Of a stretch of DNA of 64,000 nucleotides, positions 26,755 to 34,197 are shown piece by piece (the first letter of the stretch is position 1; each line of letters starts with the position of its first letter). The stretch covers positions 1-64,000 of the forward strand of contig NZ_JAQGNQ010000124.1 in NCBI RefSeq assembly GCF_028291745.1. Reading direction: 5' to 3'. Made by a program: the position numbers and the translations under genes. This DNA is from Ramlibacter sp. Its GTDB lineage: Bacteria > Pseudomonadota > Gammaproteobacteria > Burkholderiales > Burkholderiaceae_C. The notes under the pieces were generated by a model. That model did not search any database. It was not told the origin of the DNA and saw only the letters and a program-made list of their open reading frames with translations.

Positions 26755-27801
26755 ATGCAACGCTGCAGTAGCGGTACTTGCCCGGTGGAGAGCGGATTGA
26801 ACGTTGACGAGTGCTACAGCGAACTGGGACTGAGCGCGCACGCCAGCGATGCCGAGGTGAAGGCGGCCTGGCGCCGGCTGGCCGCGCGCTGGCATCCGGA
26901 TCGCAACGCGAGCCCGCAGGCGCTGCGCAAGATCCAGCGCATCAACCGCGCCATCGAGGAGATCCGGCGGGTGCGCGGCCTGGCGATGACCATGCCGGCC
27001 TCGCTCGACGAGGAGGCCCCGGGCGCAGCACCCGACGCGCCCGTCGAGCATTCCGTGGAACTCACGCTGGAGGAGGCGGCCGCCGGCTGCGCCCGCATCG
27101 TCGAAGGCGAGATCGCCGAAACCTGCGGCCTGTGCGGCGGCCGCGGCCTGGCGGCGCAGCCGGTGCCCTGCGAAACCTGCGAGGGTCGCGGCACGGTGCG
27201 CCAGCATCTCTGGTTTTCCTGGGTCTCACCCGGACTCAAGTGCCGCGCCTGCGACGGCTCGGGCAGGGTGCGGCCCGCCTGCGCCCGCTGCCACGGCAGC
27301 GGCCAGGCCGCGCGCCGCTATCGCTGCCGGGTGCAGATCCCTTCCGGCTTGCGCACCGGCGACGTCGTCCACGCGTCGATGCGGGGGCAGGGCGGCGAGC
27401 CGCTGGCCTTGCTGCTGCACATCCTGCTGCAGCCGCATCCGCTGTTCGCGCTCGAGGGTGACGGCACGGTGCGCTGCGCGTTGCCGGTGGACGGCTTTGC
27501 CTGGCTCGCCGGCCGCTGGATCGAGGTGCCCACGCCCGGCGGGCCGCAGCAGATGCGGCTGCAGCGCGACCATCGGCTCTATCGGATCCGCGGCCACGGC
27601 TTTCCGGTCGCGCAGGATGGTCCGCGCGCCGACTGCATCATCACGGTCGACCCTCTGTTCCCGGAGGAACTCGGCAAGGACCAGGAGGCCTTGTTCGAGC
27701 GCCTGATCGCCAGCAACACGCGCCGGCGCGGCACGCCGGCGGGCGAGCGCATGGCGGCCTGGGACGCGGCCGTGCGCCGCTGGAAGGACGGGCTGGCCTA
27801 G
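26755..27801 (+). CDS. DnaJ-like co-chaperone lacking the G/F linker
   Basis: Up to 348 residues. The J domain comes first: ECYSELGLSAHASDAEVKAA, with HPD in ARWHPDRN, the Hsp70-stimulating motif. The zinc-finger cysteine repeats CGLCGGRG, CETCEGRG, CRACDGSG and CARCHGSG follow, then the C-terminal substrate-binding barrel. The Gly/Phe-rich linker of true DnaJ is missing and replaced by a short Ala/Asp/Glu stretch. A TTG at 26797 with GGAG six bases upstream is an attractive alternative start that removes 14 unconserved residues. It is a DnaJ-family paralogue, probably not the main dnaJ. Confidence 0.85.
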   Translation: MQRCSSGTCPVESGLNVDECYSELGLSAHASDAEVKAAWRRLAARWHPDRNASPQALRKIQRINRAIEEIRRVRGLAMTMPASLDEEAPGAAPDAPVEHSVELTLEEAAAGCARIVEGEIAETCGLCGGRGLAAQPVPCETCEGRGTVRQHLWFSWVSPGLKCRACDGSGRVRPACARCHGSGQAARRYRCRVQIPSGLRTGDVVHASMRGQGGEPLALLLHILLQPHPLFALEGDGTVRCALPVDGFAWLAGRWIEVPTPGGPQQMRLQRDHRLYRIRGHGFPVAQDGPRADCIITVDPLFPEELGKDQEALFERLIASNTRRRGTPAGERMAAWDAAVRRWKDGLA

Positions 27802-27924
27802 CGGCAAGTCGGGCGAGCGGCAGCTCCCGGCCGAGTACCACTCTTGTATTGTCGGAACTGCCCTACAACCCGGGACGCAGCCGCCCGGGACAATCTGCAC
27901 TCCCCCATTCTTCCGGGAGCATCG

Positions 27925-28533
27925 ATGAACAAGCTCACCATCGCGCTGGCAATCGTGGCCGCCGCCGCCCTGGCCGGTTGCGGCCGCAACCATGACGCCG
28001 GCAGCGGCAGCACCGCCAGCAATGCGGGCAGCGCCAGCACCGGCAGTACCGCCGGCACCGCCGGCAACGGCTCGGGCAGCATGCCATCCACCACGGCGCA
28101 GTCCAGTCCGGCGCCGGGCTCGGACAGCAGCAGCACCAGCAATACGCTGGCCAGTGGCGGCGGCTCCGGCACGGCATCCGGGGGCGCGACCAGCACCACC
28201 GCCAGCGCCGCCCCGGCGACGGGCGACAGCACGACCGGCGGCAGTAGCGCCAGCAACACCGCCGCCATGGGCGCGGGCCCGGACCCGGGCAAGGCAACCT
28301 TCGACCAGACCTGCCAGGTCTGCCACGCCGCCGGCGTGGCGGGTGCGCCCAAGCTGGGCGACAAGGCCGACTGGGGCCCGCGCGTCGCGCAAGGCAAGAA
28401 CACGCTCTACACGCATGCGCTGCAGGGCTTTACCGGCAAGAAGGGCATGATGCCGCCCAAGGGCGGCAACACCGCACTGGCCGACGCCGACGTGAAGGCG
28501 GCCGTCGACTACATGGTGGCCCAGGCGAAGTAA
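27925..28533 (+). CDS. Lipoprotein c-type cytochrome with long Ser/Gly/Thr linker
   Basis: 202 residues. A lipoprotein signal ends at LAGC (Cys about residue 19). About 90 residues of almost only Gly, Ser, Thr and Ala follow, then a class I cytochrome c5-like domain with heme motif CQVCH (about residue 128). KGMMPPKGG probably gives the distal Met ligand. The linker would tether the heme domain away from the outer or inner membrane. It should carry electrons in the periplasm. ATG 27925 has TCCGGGAGCATCG upstream. Confidence 0.88.
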   Translation: MNKLTIALAIVAAAALAGCGRNHDAGSGSTASNAGSASTGSTAGTAGNGSGSMPSTTAQSSPAPGSDSSSTSNTLASGGGSGTASGGATSTTASAAPATGDSTTGGSSASNTAAMGAGPDPGKATFDQTCQVCHAAGVAGAPKLGDKADWGPRVAQGKNTLYTHALQGFTGKKGMMPPKGGNTALADADVKAAVDYMVAQAK

Positions 28534-28637
28534 GTGCCGCGCCGGCCTGCTACAAATGCGGGCCGGCGCTGTCGATGGCGGCCGGCCTCGTTCGTCGTGT
28601 CCTTGAAGGAACCGTTCCTTCGCCCCTGGAGACCGCC

Positions 28638-29078
28638 ATGTCCACCGTTCGCCTGCACCGCGTCCTGCGCTCGTCGCCGGACAAGATCTACCGCGCCTTC
28701 CTCACCCCTGCCGCGATGTGCAAGTGGCTGCCGCCGCACGGCTTCACCGCGCAGGTGCAGCAGATGGATGCGGAGGTGGGCGGCGGCTGGCGCATGTCCT
28801 TCACCACGTTCGGCACCGGCCACAGCCATTCCTTCGGCGGCAAGTACCTCGAGCTGGTGAAGAACGAGCGCCTGCGCTACACCAGCCGCTTCGACGACCC
28901 CAAGCTCCCTGGCGAGATGACCACCACCGTGGAACTGCGCCCGGTTTCCTGCGGCACCGAACTGCAGGTGGTGCAGGAAGGCATCCCGGCGATGATCCCG
29001 GTGGAGATGTGCTACCTGGGATGGCAGGAGTCGCTGCAGTTGCTGGCGCAACTGGTCGAGCCGAACATCCCTGGCTAG
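28638..29078 (+). CDS. SRPBCC family protein (AHSA1-like)
   Basis: 146 residues of the START-like SRPBCC fold. Features are RVLRSSPDKIYRAFL with a helical cap, then HGFTAQVQQMDAEVGGGWRM, then SFGGKYLELVKNERLRYTSR, and a long C-terminal helix (GWQESLQLLAQLVEP). AHSA1-like members bind small hydrophobic ligands or serve as Hsp90-activator homologues in name only. ATG 28638 has GGAGACC upstream. The stop TAG overlaps the convergent aldo/keto reductase stop by four bases (CTAG). Confidence 0.88.
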   Translation: MSTVRLHRVLRSSPDKIYRAFLTPAAMCKWLPPHGFTAQVQQMDAEVGGGWRMSFTTFGTGHSHSFGGKYLELVKNERLRYTSRFDDPKLPGEMTTTVELRPVSCGTELQVVQEGIPAMIPVEMCYLGWQESLQLLAQLVEPNIPG

Positions 29079-30013
29079 GGCGCGCTCGCCTCGTCCAGGC
29101 TGCGCAGCGTCTGCGCATCCAGCTGCAATTGCGCCGCGCGCACCAGGTCCTGCAGTTGCGCGAGCGAGGTCGCACTGGCGATCGGCGAGGTGATCGCCGG
29201 CTGCGCGATCGTCCACGCCAGCGCCACCTGCGCGGGCGTGGCGCCGGTGCGCTGCGCCGCCGCATCGAGCGCGGCCAGCACCTTCATGCCGCGCTCGTTC
29301 AGGTACTTCTCGACCACGCCAGCGCCGCGCGGGCTCTTGCCCGCATCCTCGCGCGAGCGGTACTTGCCGCTCAGGAAGCCGGAGGCCAGCGCGTAGTAGT
29401 TGATCACGCCCACTTCTTCGCGCCGGCACAGCGCCTGCAGCTCGCCCTCGAAGCCGGCACGCTCCATCATGTTGTATTCGGGTTGCAGCGTCTCGAAGCG
29501 CGGCAGCCCCAGGCGCTGGCTCACGGCCAGTGCTTCCGACAGGCGCGCCGCGCTGTAGTTGGAAGCGCCGATCGCGCGGACCTTGCCCTCCTTGACGAGC
29601 GCGGCGAAGCACTCCAGCGTCTCCTGCAGCGGGGTGGCCGTGTCGTCCTTGTGCGCCTGGTACAGGTCGATGTGATCGGTGTTCAGGCGACGCAGCGAAT
29701 CTTCGACCGCCTGCCGGATCGTCTGCGGCGCGAGGCCCTTGTCCATCCCGACCTTCGTGCCGATCACCACCTTGTCGCGCCGGCCACCTTGCTTGAGCCA
29801 GCGGCCGATCACCGTCTCGGACTCGCCGCCGGTGTGGCCGGGCACCCAGCGCGAATAGACGTCGGCGGTGTCGACGAAGTTGAAGCCGGCATCGAGCCAG
29901 GCATCGAGCAGCGAGAACGAGGTGCGTTCGTCCGCCGTCCAGCCGAACACGTTGCCGCCGAAGCACAGCGGCGAGACTTGCAGGCCGGAGCGGCCCAGCG
30001 CGCGATATTGCAT
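29075..30013 (-). CDS. Aldo/keto reductase
   Basis: 312-residue NADPH-dependent aldo/keto reductase. The N-terminal MQYRALGRSGLQVSPLCFGG is typical of the AKR11/AKR family. The catalytic tetrad Asp-Tyr-Lys-His is visible: FVDTADVYSRW (Asp, Tyr), VIGTKVG (Lys) and DLYQAHKDD (His). The NADPH-binding region SPIASATSL corresponds to the usual PIxGxxS. Relatives reduce sugar-derived and aromatic carbonyls. It is followed upstream by the cupin gene on the same strand (about 41 nt), so co-transcription is likely. Confidence 0.93.
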   Translation of the reverse strand: MQYRALGRSGLQVSPLCFGGNVFGWTADERTSFSLLDAWLDAGFNFVDTADVYSRWVPGHTGGESETVIGRWLKQGGRRDKVVIGTKVGMDKGLAPQTIRQAVEDSLRRLNTDHIDLYQAHKDDTATPLQETLECFAALVKEGKVRAIGASNYSAARLSEALAVSQRLGLPRFETLQPEYNMMERAGFEGELQALCRREEVGVINYYALASGFLSGKYRSREDAGKSPRGAGVVEKYLNERGMKVLAALDAAAQRTGATPAQVALAWTIAQPAITSPIASATSLAQLQDLVRAAQLQLDAQTLRSLDEASAP

Positions 30014-30054
30014 GTCAGAAACTCCAGAGGGAAATGGGTTGGCGAAGCGGCGTC

Positions 30055-30594
30055 TCACACAGCCCCGTGCGGATGCGTGGGGTCGACCCACAGCACCTGC
30101 TCGGGCTTCTCCACCGGCTCGATGTCGAGGTTCACGGCGACGGCCTCCCCGTCGCTGCGGCACAGCACGCATTCGAGCGACTCGGTGGGGCTGGCGTTGA
30201 TCTCCTGGTGCGGCACGTAAGGCGGCACGTAGATGAAGTCGCCCGGCCCCGCTTCGGCGGTGAACTCCAGGTGCTCGCCCCAGCGCATGCGCGCCCGGCC
30301 CCGCACCACGTAGATCACGCTCTCCAGGTGGCCGTGGTGGTGTGCGCCCGTCTTCGCGTTGGCATGGATGGTGACGGTGCCTGCCCACAGCTTCTGCGCG
30401 CCGACGCGCGCGAAGTTGATCGCCGCCTGGCGGTCCATGCCCGGCGTCTGCGCCGTGTTGGGATCGAGCTGGTTGCCGGCAATGACCCGCACGCCGTCGT
30501 GCTTCCACTTCTCGTCGTGCGGGTGTCCGTGGCCGGGCTCGCGCGGATGGTCGTGCGGATGCTCGTGCGAAGGGTCGTGCTGCGGTTCGCTCAT
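30055..30594 (-). CDS. Cupin-domain protein with His-rich N-terminus
   Basis: 179 residues. An N-terminal stretch of ~25 residues is loaded with His, Pro and Asp (SEPQHDPSHEHPHDHPRE) and could bind metal. The single cupin barrel follows: AKTGAHHHGHLESVIYVVRG is cupin motif 1 with His residues and Glu for a metal centre, and GDFIYVPPYVPHQE is motif 2. Such cupins can be dioxygenases, isomerases or storage proteins. It is divergent from the CxxC protein gene (56 nt between starts). Confidence 0.87.
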   Translation of the reverse strand: MSEPQHDPSHEHPHDHPREPGHGHPHDEKWKHDGVRVIAGNQLDPNTAQTPGMDRQAAINFARVGAQKLWAGTVTIHANAKTGAHHHGHLESVIYVVRGRARMRWGEHLEFTAEAGPGDFIYVPPYVPHQEINASPTESLECVLCRSDGEAVAVNLDIEPVEKPEQVLWVDPTHPHGAV

Positions 30595-30650
30595 GGCCGA
30601 AAGCGTACACCCGTCCGACCGGCCGCCCGCGCGCGCAGCACAATGCCGGC

Positions 30651-31067
30651 ATGACCGATGTCGCACTTCCCGTGCTCGATGCGCAGCAGTTGCGCCAACT
30701 CGCGCAAGCCCAGGCGCACGCACCTTGCCGCCGCTGTGCCGCCCTGAAGGCGCCCGGCTGGGAGGCTCTCTCGGCGACCTTCGAGCAATCGGCGCTGCGC
30801 AAGGTGGCGACGCTGCGGCGCTCCGACGTCGAGGATCCGACCTTGGCGGAATACCATCCCGCAGGCAGCAACGCCTGGTCGGCCGACGCCCCGGTGGCGC
30901 CCGCGTACTTTCCGTACAACCGCTGCGACGTCTGGGAGTGCGTGCAGTGCGGACGGCCGTTTCTGAGGTATGTCGAGTACGGCGGCTATTACATCGAGGA
31001 GAGGGTGCGTGAGTTGCACGCCGAAAATGTCGCGGTCGCCCCGGAACCGCCCGGAGCACTGGCGTAG
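30651..31067 (+). CDS. Conserved hypothetical protein with two CxxC pairs
   Basis: 138 residues, soluble. Two cysteine pairs are visible: CRRC near residue 26 and CVQC near residue 97, with an extra Cys at RCDVWEC, suggesting a zinc ribbon. Other features are AYFPYNRCDVW and YGGYYIEERVRELH. I believe similar proteins are common in Burkholderiales, but I cannot name a family or function. It starts 56 nt from the divergent cupin start. Confidence 0.68.
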   Translation: MTDVALPVLDAQQLRQLAQAQAHAPCRRCAALKAPGWEALSATFEQSALRKVATLRRSDVEDPTLAEYHPAGSNAWSADAPVAPAYFPYNRCDVWECVQCGRPFLRYVEYGGYYIEERVRELHAENVAVAPEPPGALA

Positions 31068-31089
31068 CCCTGCGCCCCGGACCCCGGCG

Positions 31090-31641
31090 CTACTCACGCA
31101 CCGGCGGATAGATCTGGTACTTCGCCGCATAGGGCGAACCCGTGACGCGCCGGACGGGCGCATAGGCGTAGGGCGGCGGAAACAGGTAGACGAACAGCTG
31201 CGCGTCGACCACCTCGAAGTACACGCAGTGCCCGGTCATGTTCCGCGGCAGCATGGGACGCAGGTCGACGCGGTCCTCGTGCACGGCGCGCGAGGGGAGT
31301 TCGCGCCATCGCACATGGAGGTACTCCCCGGCAGGCATGTATTGGTACAGGAAGACCCGGTCCGTCACTTTCTCCCGCTTCACGGCTTGCCGGCTGGCCC
31401 GCACGCTGCTGCCTGCGGCGCTGCCGTATTCATAGTCGAGAAGTTCGGCGTCCGGCGTTCCGTAGGCGAACGCGGAGGCCACCAGGTCGAACTTGAAGGC
31501 GTGGTCGAATTTCGAGCCGGAGCCTGCGGCCACCCGCGTGCACGCACCCAGCAGCCGCCACGTCCGGGTGACGGCCGCCCCGACCGAAAGCAGACGCTGC
31601 GCGCGAGACCGTAAAGCGTGGACGGTGCGTTGCCCGGTCAT
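31090..31641 (-). CDS. Hypothetical protein
   Basis: 183 residues, not recognised. The N-terminal ~45 residues are Arg/Ala/Thr-rich with no good signal; the rest is a mixed alpha/beta sequence with many aromatics, including KFDLVASAFAYGTPDAELLD and QLFVYLFPPPYAYAPVRRV. The start is uncertain; Met codons further in could be used. The stop lies 23 nt from the convergent CxxC gene. Confidence 0.55.
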   Translation of the reverse strand: MTGQRTVHALRSRAQRLLSVGAAVTRTWRLLGACTRVAAGSGSKFDHAFKFDLVASAFAYGTPDAELLDYEYGSAAGSSVRASRQAVKREKVTDRVFLYQYMPAGEYLHVRWRELPSRAVHEDRVDLRPMLPRNMTGHCVYFEVVDAQLFVYLFPPPYAYAPVRRVTGSPYAAKYQIYPPVRE

Positions 31642-31862
31642 GTGGGTGTCCGACGAAAGGATTGCGCGATACTGCTTCAGCCCGCCTGGAAAATCTCGTG
31701 CGATATGTCACGCGGAGTTGGTGGCCGGAGGCGGATTTCGGCACGAACGTACGGGCGCTCCTCACACTGCGTGCGCTTGCTCTCCTACAGTCCGGGGCGG
31801 CTCTCTCGTCTGGCCGCAGCCATGCGCTCCTCGTAGGATTTCGGCTCGAAAGGATTTCCGGG

Positions 31863-32366
31863 ATGACCTTGCATCGGTTCTGCCTCGCGCTCTGCCTGTG
31901 CGCGAACTTCGGCGCCTTCGCGGCCACGAAGCCCGCGCGCCCGCCCGCGCCCATGACGCGGCAGGCCTACGAGGCCGCCAAGACCAAGATAGGCGCGCAA
32001 TACCAGTCGAACCAGAAGACCTGCCAGGGCGTGAAGGGCCAGTTGCACGACGTCTGCGAAGTGGAGGCCAAGGGCCGGCGCGACTCGCTGCTGGCCGACC
32101 TGGAAGCGCAGTTCAAGCCGAGCGCCGAGGCGAGCTTCAAGGCGAAGAACGTGACCGCCGATGCCAACTTCGAGGTCGCCCGCAAGAAGTGCGAGGCCCA
32201 GAAGGGGGATGCCAGGGACCGCTGCGTGAAGCTGGCCAAGGCCAGTCGCGAGGCGGCGATCCGCCAGGCAAAGGTCGAGAAGGTCGAGGAAACCGGCGGT
32301 CCGTTCGGCAACAGCCGGACGCGCGCCGCCACGGCCACGGCTGCGGCCGCGCTGAAAGGCGAGTGA
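31863..32366 (+). CDS. Exported protein with two C-x10-C modules (paralogue 1)
   Basis: 167 residues with a signal peptide (MTLHRFCLALCLCANFGAFA). The mature chain is Lys/Ala/Glu-rich and probably helical. Two cysteine pairs, C54/C65 and C110/C121, have exactly ten residues between partners and lie 56 residues apart. The following gene product has the same spacing. Sequence around each pair is similar (KxxCxxxKGxxxDxCxxxAK). Function is unknown; periplasmic TolA-like descriptions reflect only composition. Start chosen for its signal peptide and GGATTTCCGGG upstream. Confidence 0.72.
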   Translation: MTLHRFCLALCLCANFGAFAATKPARPPAPMTRQAYEAAKTKIGAQYQSNQKTCQGVKGQLHDVCEVEAKGRRDSLLADLEAQFKPSAEASFKAKNVTADANFEVARKKCEAQKGDARDRCVKLAKASREAAIRQAKVEKVEETGGPFGNSRTRAATATAAAALKGE

Positions 32367-32499
32367 ATCCGGCAGCAGACGCGCGCTGTAGTCGCCGGCC
32401 TACAACCCGAGCTACACCGCTCCTACTGCTGGGACAGGGACTCGCGCGTTGAAGAGGCTGGACCCTGTCCAGAACCTCCACGAAGAAAGGATCTCCTCC

Positions 32500-32967
32500 A
32501 TGAACAAACACCTGATCGCCCTGGCCGCCACCGTCTGCTTCGCTGCTTCCGGCACCGCCTTTGCCGCCGCCAACACCGGCATGACCAAGGACGCGCACAA
32601 GGCCGCGGCCGAGAAGATCGAGGCGCAGTACAAGACCGACAAGAAGGCCTGCGCAGACATGAAGGCCAACGCCAAGGACATCTGCCAGGCCGAAGCCAAG
32701 GGCAAGGAGAAGGTTGCCAAGGCCGAAAACGACGCGCAGTACAAGCCCGGTGCCAAGGCGGACGCCAAGGTGACGAGCGCCAAGGCCGACGCCGACTACG
32801 ACGTCGCCAAGCAGAAGTGCGACGACCAGAAGGGCAACGCCAAGGACGCTTGCAAGAAGGAAGCGAAGGCTGCGCACACCGCCGCCAAGGGCCAGGCCAA
32901 GGCGGAGAAGACGGCTGCGCAAGGCAGCAATGCCGCTGGCGCCACCACCACGTCGGGCAACAAGTAA
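32500..32967 (+). CDS. Exported Lys/Ala-rich protein with two C-x10-C modules (paralogue 2)
   Basis: 155 residues, signal peptide MNKHLIALAATVCFAASGTA. The mature chain is very rich in Lys, Ala, Asp and Glu. Cysteines pair as C51/C62 and C107/C118, the same C-x10-C pairs with the same 56-residue offset as in the upstream gene product, so the two are tandem paralogues. Blocks such as KIEAQYKTDKKAC and AKADADYDVAKQKC recur. A terminator-like hairpin follows at 33030-33057. The biochemical role is unknown. Confidence 0.75.
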   Translation: MNKHLIALAATVCFAASGTAFAAANTGMTKDAHKAAAEKIEAQYKTDKKACADMKANAKDICQAEAKGKEKVAKAENDAQYKPGAKADAKVTSAKADADYDVAKQKCDDQKGNAKDACKKEAKAAHTAAKGQAKAEKTAAQGSNAAGATTTSGNK

Positions 32968-33029
32968 GTTCCAGCGGATCGCGTCGGGGCGCCTGCCGTC
33001 CCGACCCGACCCGACCGGCGAAGCAATGA

Positions 33030-33057
33030 AAAAGGGCTGGCAGCTGCCAGCCCTTTT
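33030..33057. terminator. Perfect bidirectional terminator hairpin
   Basis: A perfect 14-bp palindrome, AAAAGGGCTGGCAG then CTGCCAGCCCTTTT, lies between the Lys/Ala-rich gene and the convergent His-rich gene. The GC-rich stem flanked by A and T runs fits a bidirectional Rho-independent terminator. It starts 62 nt after the first stop and ends 20 nt before the other. Confidence 0.85.
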
Positions 33058-33076
33058 GTCATGCCTGGCGCAAGCC

Positions 33077-33352
33077 TCAGCTGTTGTTGCGGTGGATCAC
33101 CACCGTGCGGTTCGCGGCGTAGTGGTGATGCGCGGGATGCACCACGACCACGCGGTTGACGCGGTGGTACGGACGATGGTGGTTCACCACGACCACGCGG
33201 TTCACCGGACGATGCGCCGTGCTCACGATGTGACGGGTGACGGTGCCGCGCGGCGTCACGCGCGTGACCGTGCGCTCTTGCGTCACGGTGGCGGCAAAGG
33301 CCGAGCCGGCCATGGCCAAGGCGAGGCCGAGGGCAATGGATTGCAGTTTCAT
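33077..33352 (-). CDS. Small exported His-rich protein
   Basis: 91 residues with a signal peptide (MKLQSIALGLALAMAGSAFA). The mature ~70 residues contain three imperfect repeats of the type NRVVVVNHHRPYHR, NRVVVVHPAHHHYA and NRTVVIHRNN, alternating beta-prone Val runs with His clusters. The His clusters suggest metal binding in the periplasm (inference). No family recognised. A terminator hairpin closes the gene; the promoter would lie in the ~125-nt gap toward the TetR gene. Confidence 0.7.
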   Translation of the reverse strand: MKLQSIALGLALAMAGSAFAATVTQERTVTRVTPRGTVTRHIVSTAHRPVNRVVVVNHHRPYHRVNRVVVVHPAHHHYAANRTVVIHRNNS

Positions 33353-33478
33353 CGAGGACTCCTGTTGTGTCGCTTGCTATAGGGATATGCCTACTCGAGG
33401 CATACCTCTAGTAAACGCGGCAGCCCTCGCTGCGCTTGCAAGCCGGAACCTCCGCGGAGCGCAGGCCCAGTCCCACCT

Positions 33479-34096
33479 TCATGGCAGTCCTATGCCGCAG
33501 AGATACGCATCAATGGTCTTGCTGCCGCTGGCCTCGAGGGCGAAGGCAGTGGGATCGAGCAGCCAGTTGTTGATCAGGCCGTCCACCAGCGCATGCAGTC
33601 CCTGCGCGGCCACCGTTGCCGGGACCGCCAGGCGCACTCCCTGGACCGAGGCGCTTTGCAGCAGGATGCCGCGCATGCGCTCGACCACCGCCCTCTGCAC
33701 GCTCAGGTGGCGGGCCCGCACGGCGCACAGGCTGTCGACGTATTCGACCTTGTGCGTTGCCACCTCGAACACGCGCCGCGTCTGCGGGTCGGCAGCCGTC
33801 TGGTGCATGGCCCGCCGCAAGGCCTTCTTCAGCTTGGGCAGCGGATCGGCGCCGGCCGTGGGCTCGTCCCATTCCAGTGCCGATTGCATCGGCATGATGA
33901 CCCGGTCCATCATGGCGTTGAACAGGTCCGCCTTGTCCTTGAAGTGCCAGTAGATGGCGCCGCGCGTCGTGCCCGCGTACTGGGCGATGTCGTTCAGCGA
34001 GGTTCCGGCGACGCCTTGCGAAAGGAATACGTGTTCGGCCGCGTCGAGCAGGGCATGGCGGGTGGCGAGGGCATCTTCCTTCGATCGGCGGGGCAT
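33479..34096 (-). CDS. TetR/AcrR-family transcriptional regulator of the RND operon
   Basis: 205 residues. The N-terminal HTH (VFLSQGVAGTSLNDIAQYAG and TTRGAIYWHFKDKADLF) is typical of AcrR/TtgR/MtrR regulators; the C-terminal ~140 residues form the helical ligand-binding domain. It is divergent from the efflux operon, with an overlapping 26-nt palindrome (34107-34132) between them. By analogy to AcrR it should repress the pump and itself and release DNA on binding hydrophobic drugs. ATG 34096 begins the MPRRSKEDA family N-terminus. Confidence 0.92.
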   Translation of the reverse strand: MPRRSKEDALATRHALLDAAEHVFLSQGVAGTSLNDIAQYAGTTRGAIYWHFKDKADLFNAMMDRVIMPMQSALEWDEPTAGADPLPKLKKALRRAMHQTAADPQTRRVFEVATHKVEYVDSLCAVRARHLSVQRAVVERMRGILLQSASVQGVRLAVPATVAAQGLHALVDGLINNWLLDPTAFALEASGSKTIDAYLCGIGLP

Positions 34097-34100
34097 GACC

Positions 34101-34140
34101 CCGCGAATATACATGCAACCCTGCATGTATATACTCGCGG
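34101..34140. promoter_or_regulatory. Probable TetR/AcrR operator between the regulator and the efflux operon
   Basis: Within the divergent gap lies a perfect 11-bp inverted repeat with 4-bp spacer: ATATACATGCA (34107-34117) and TGCATGTATAT (34122-34132). The flanking CCGCGA and TCGCGG extend the symmetry with a two-base offset. It overlaps TATACT-like -10 sequences pointing both ways (34130-34135 for the pump). It resembles AcrR/TtgR operators containing TACATNNNNATGTA-like arms. No binding data are implied. Confidence 0.75.
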
Positions 34141-34197
34141 TTCCCGCCGGCCTGCCGTCCTGGGCCTCCCTCCCTCCACTACACGAACAACAAAGCC

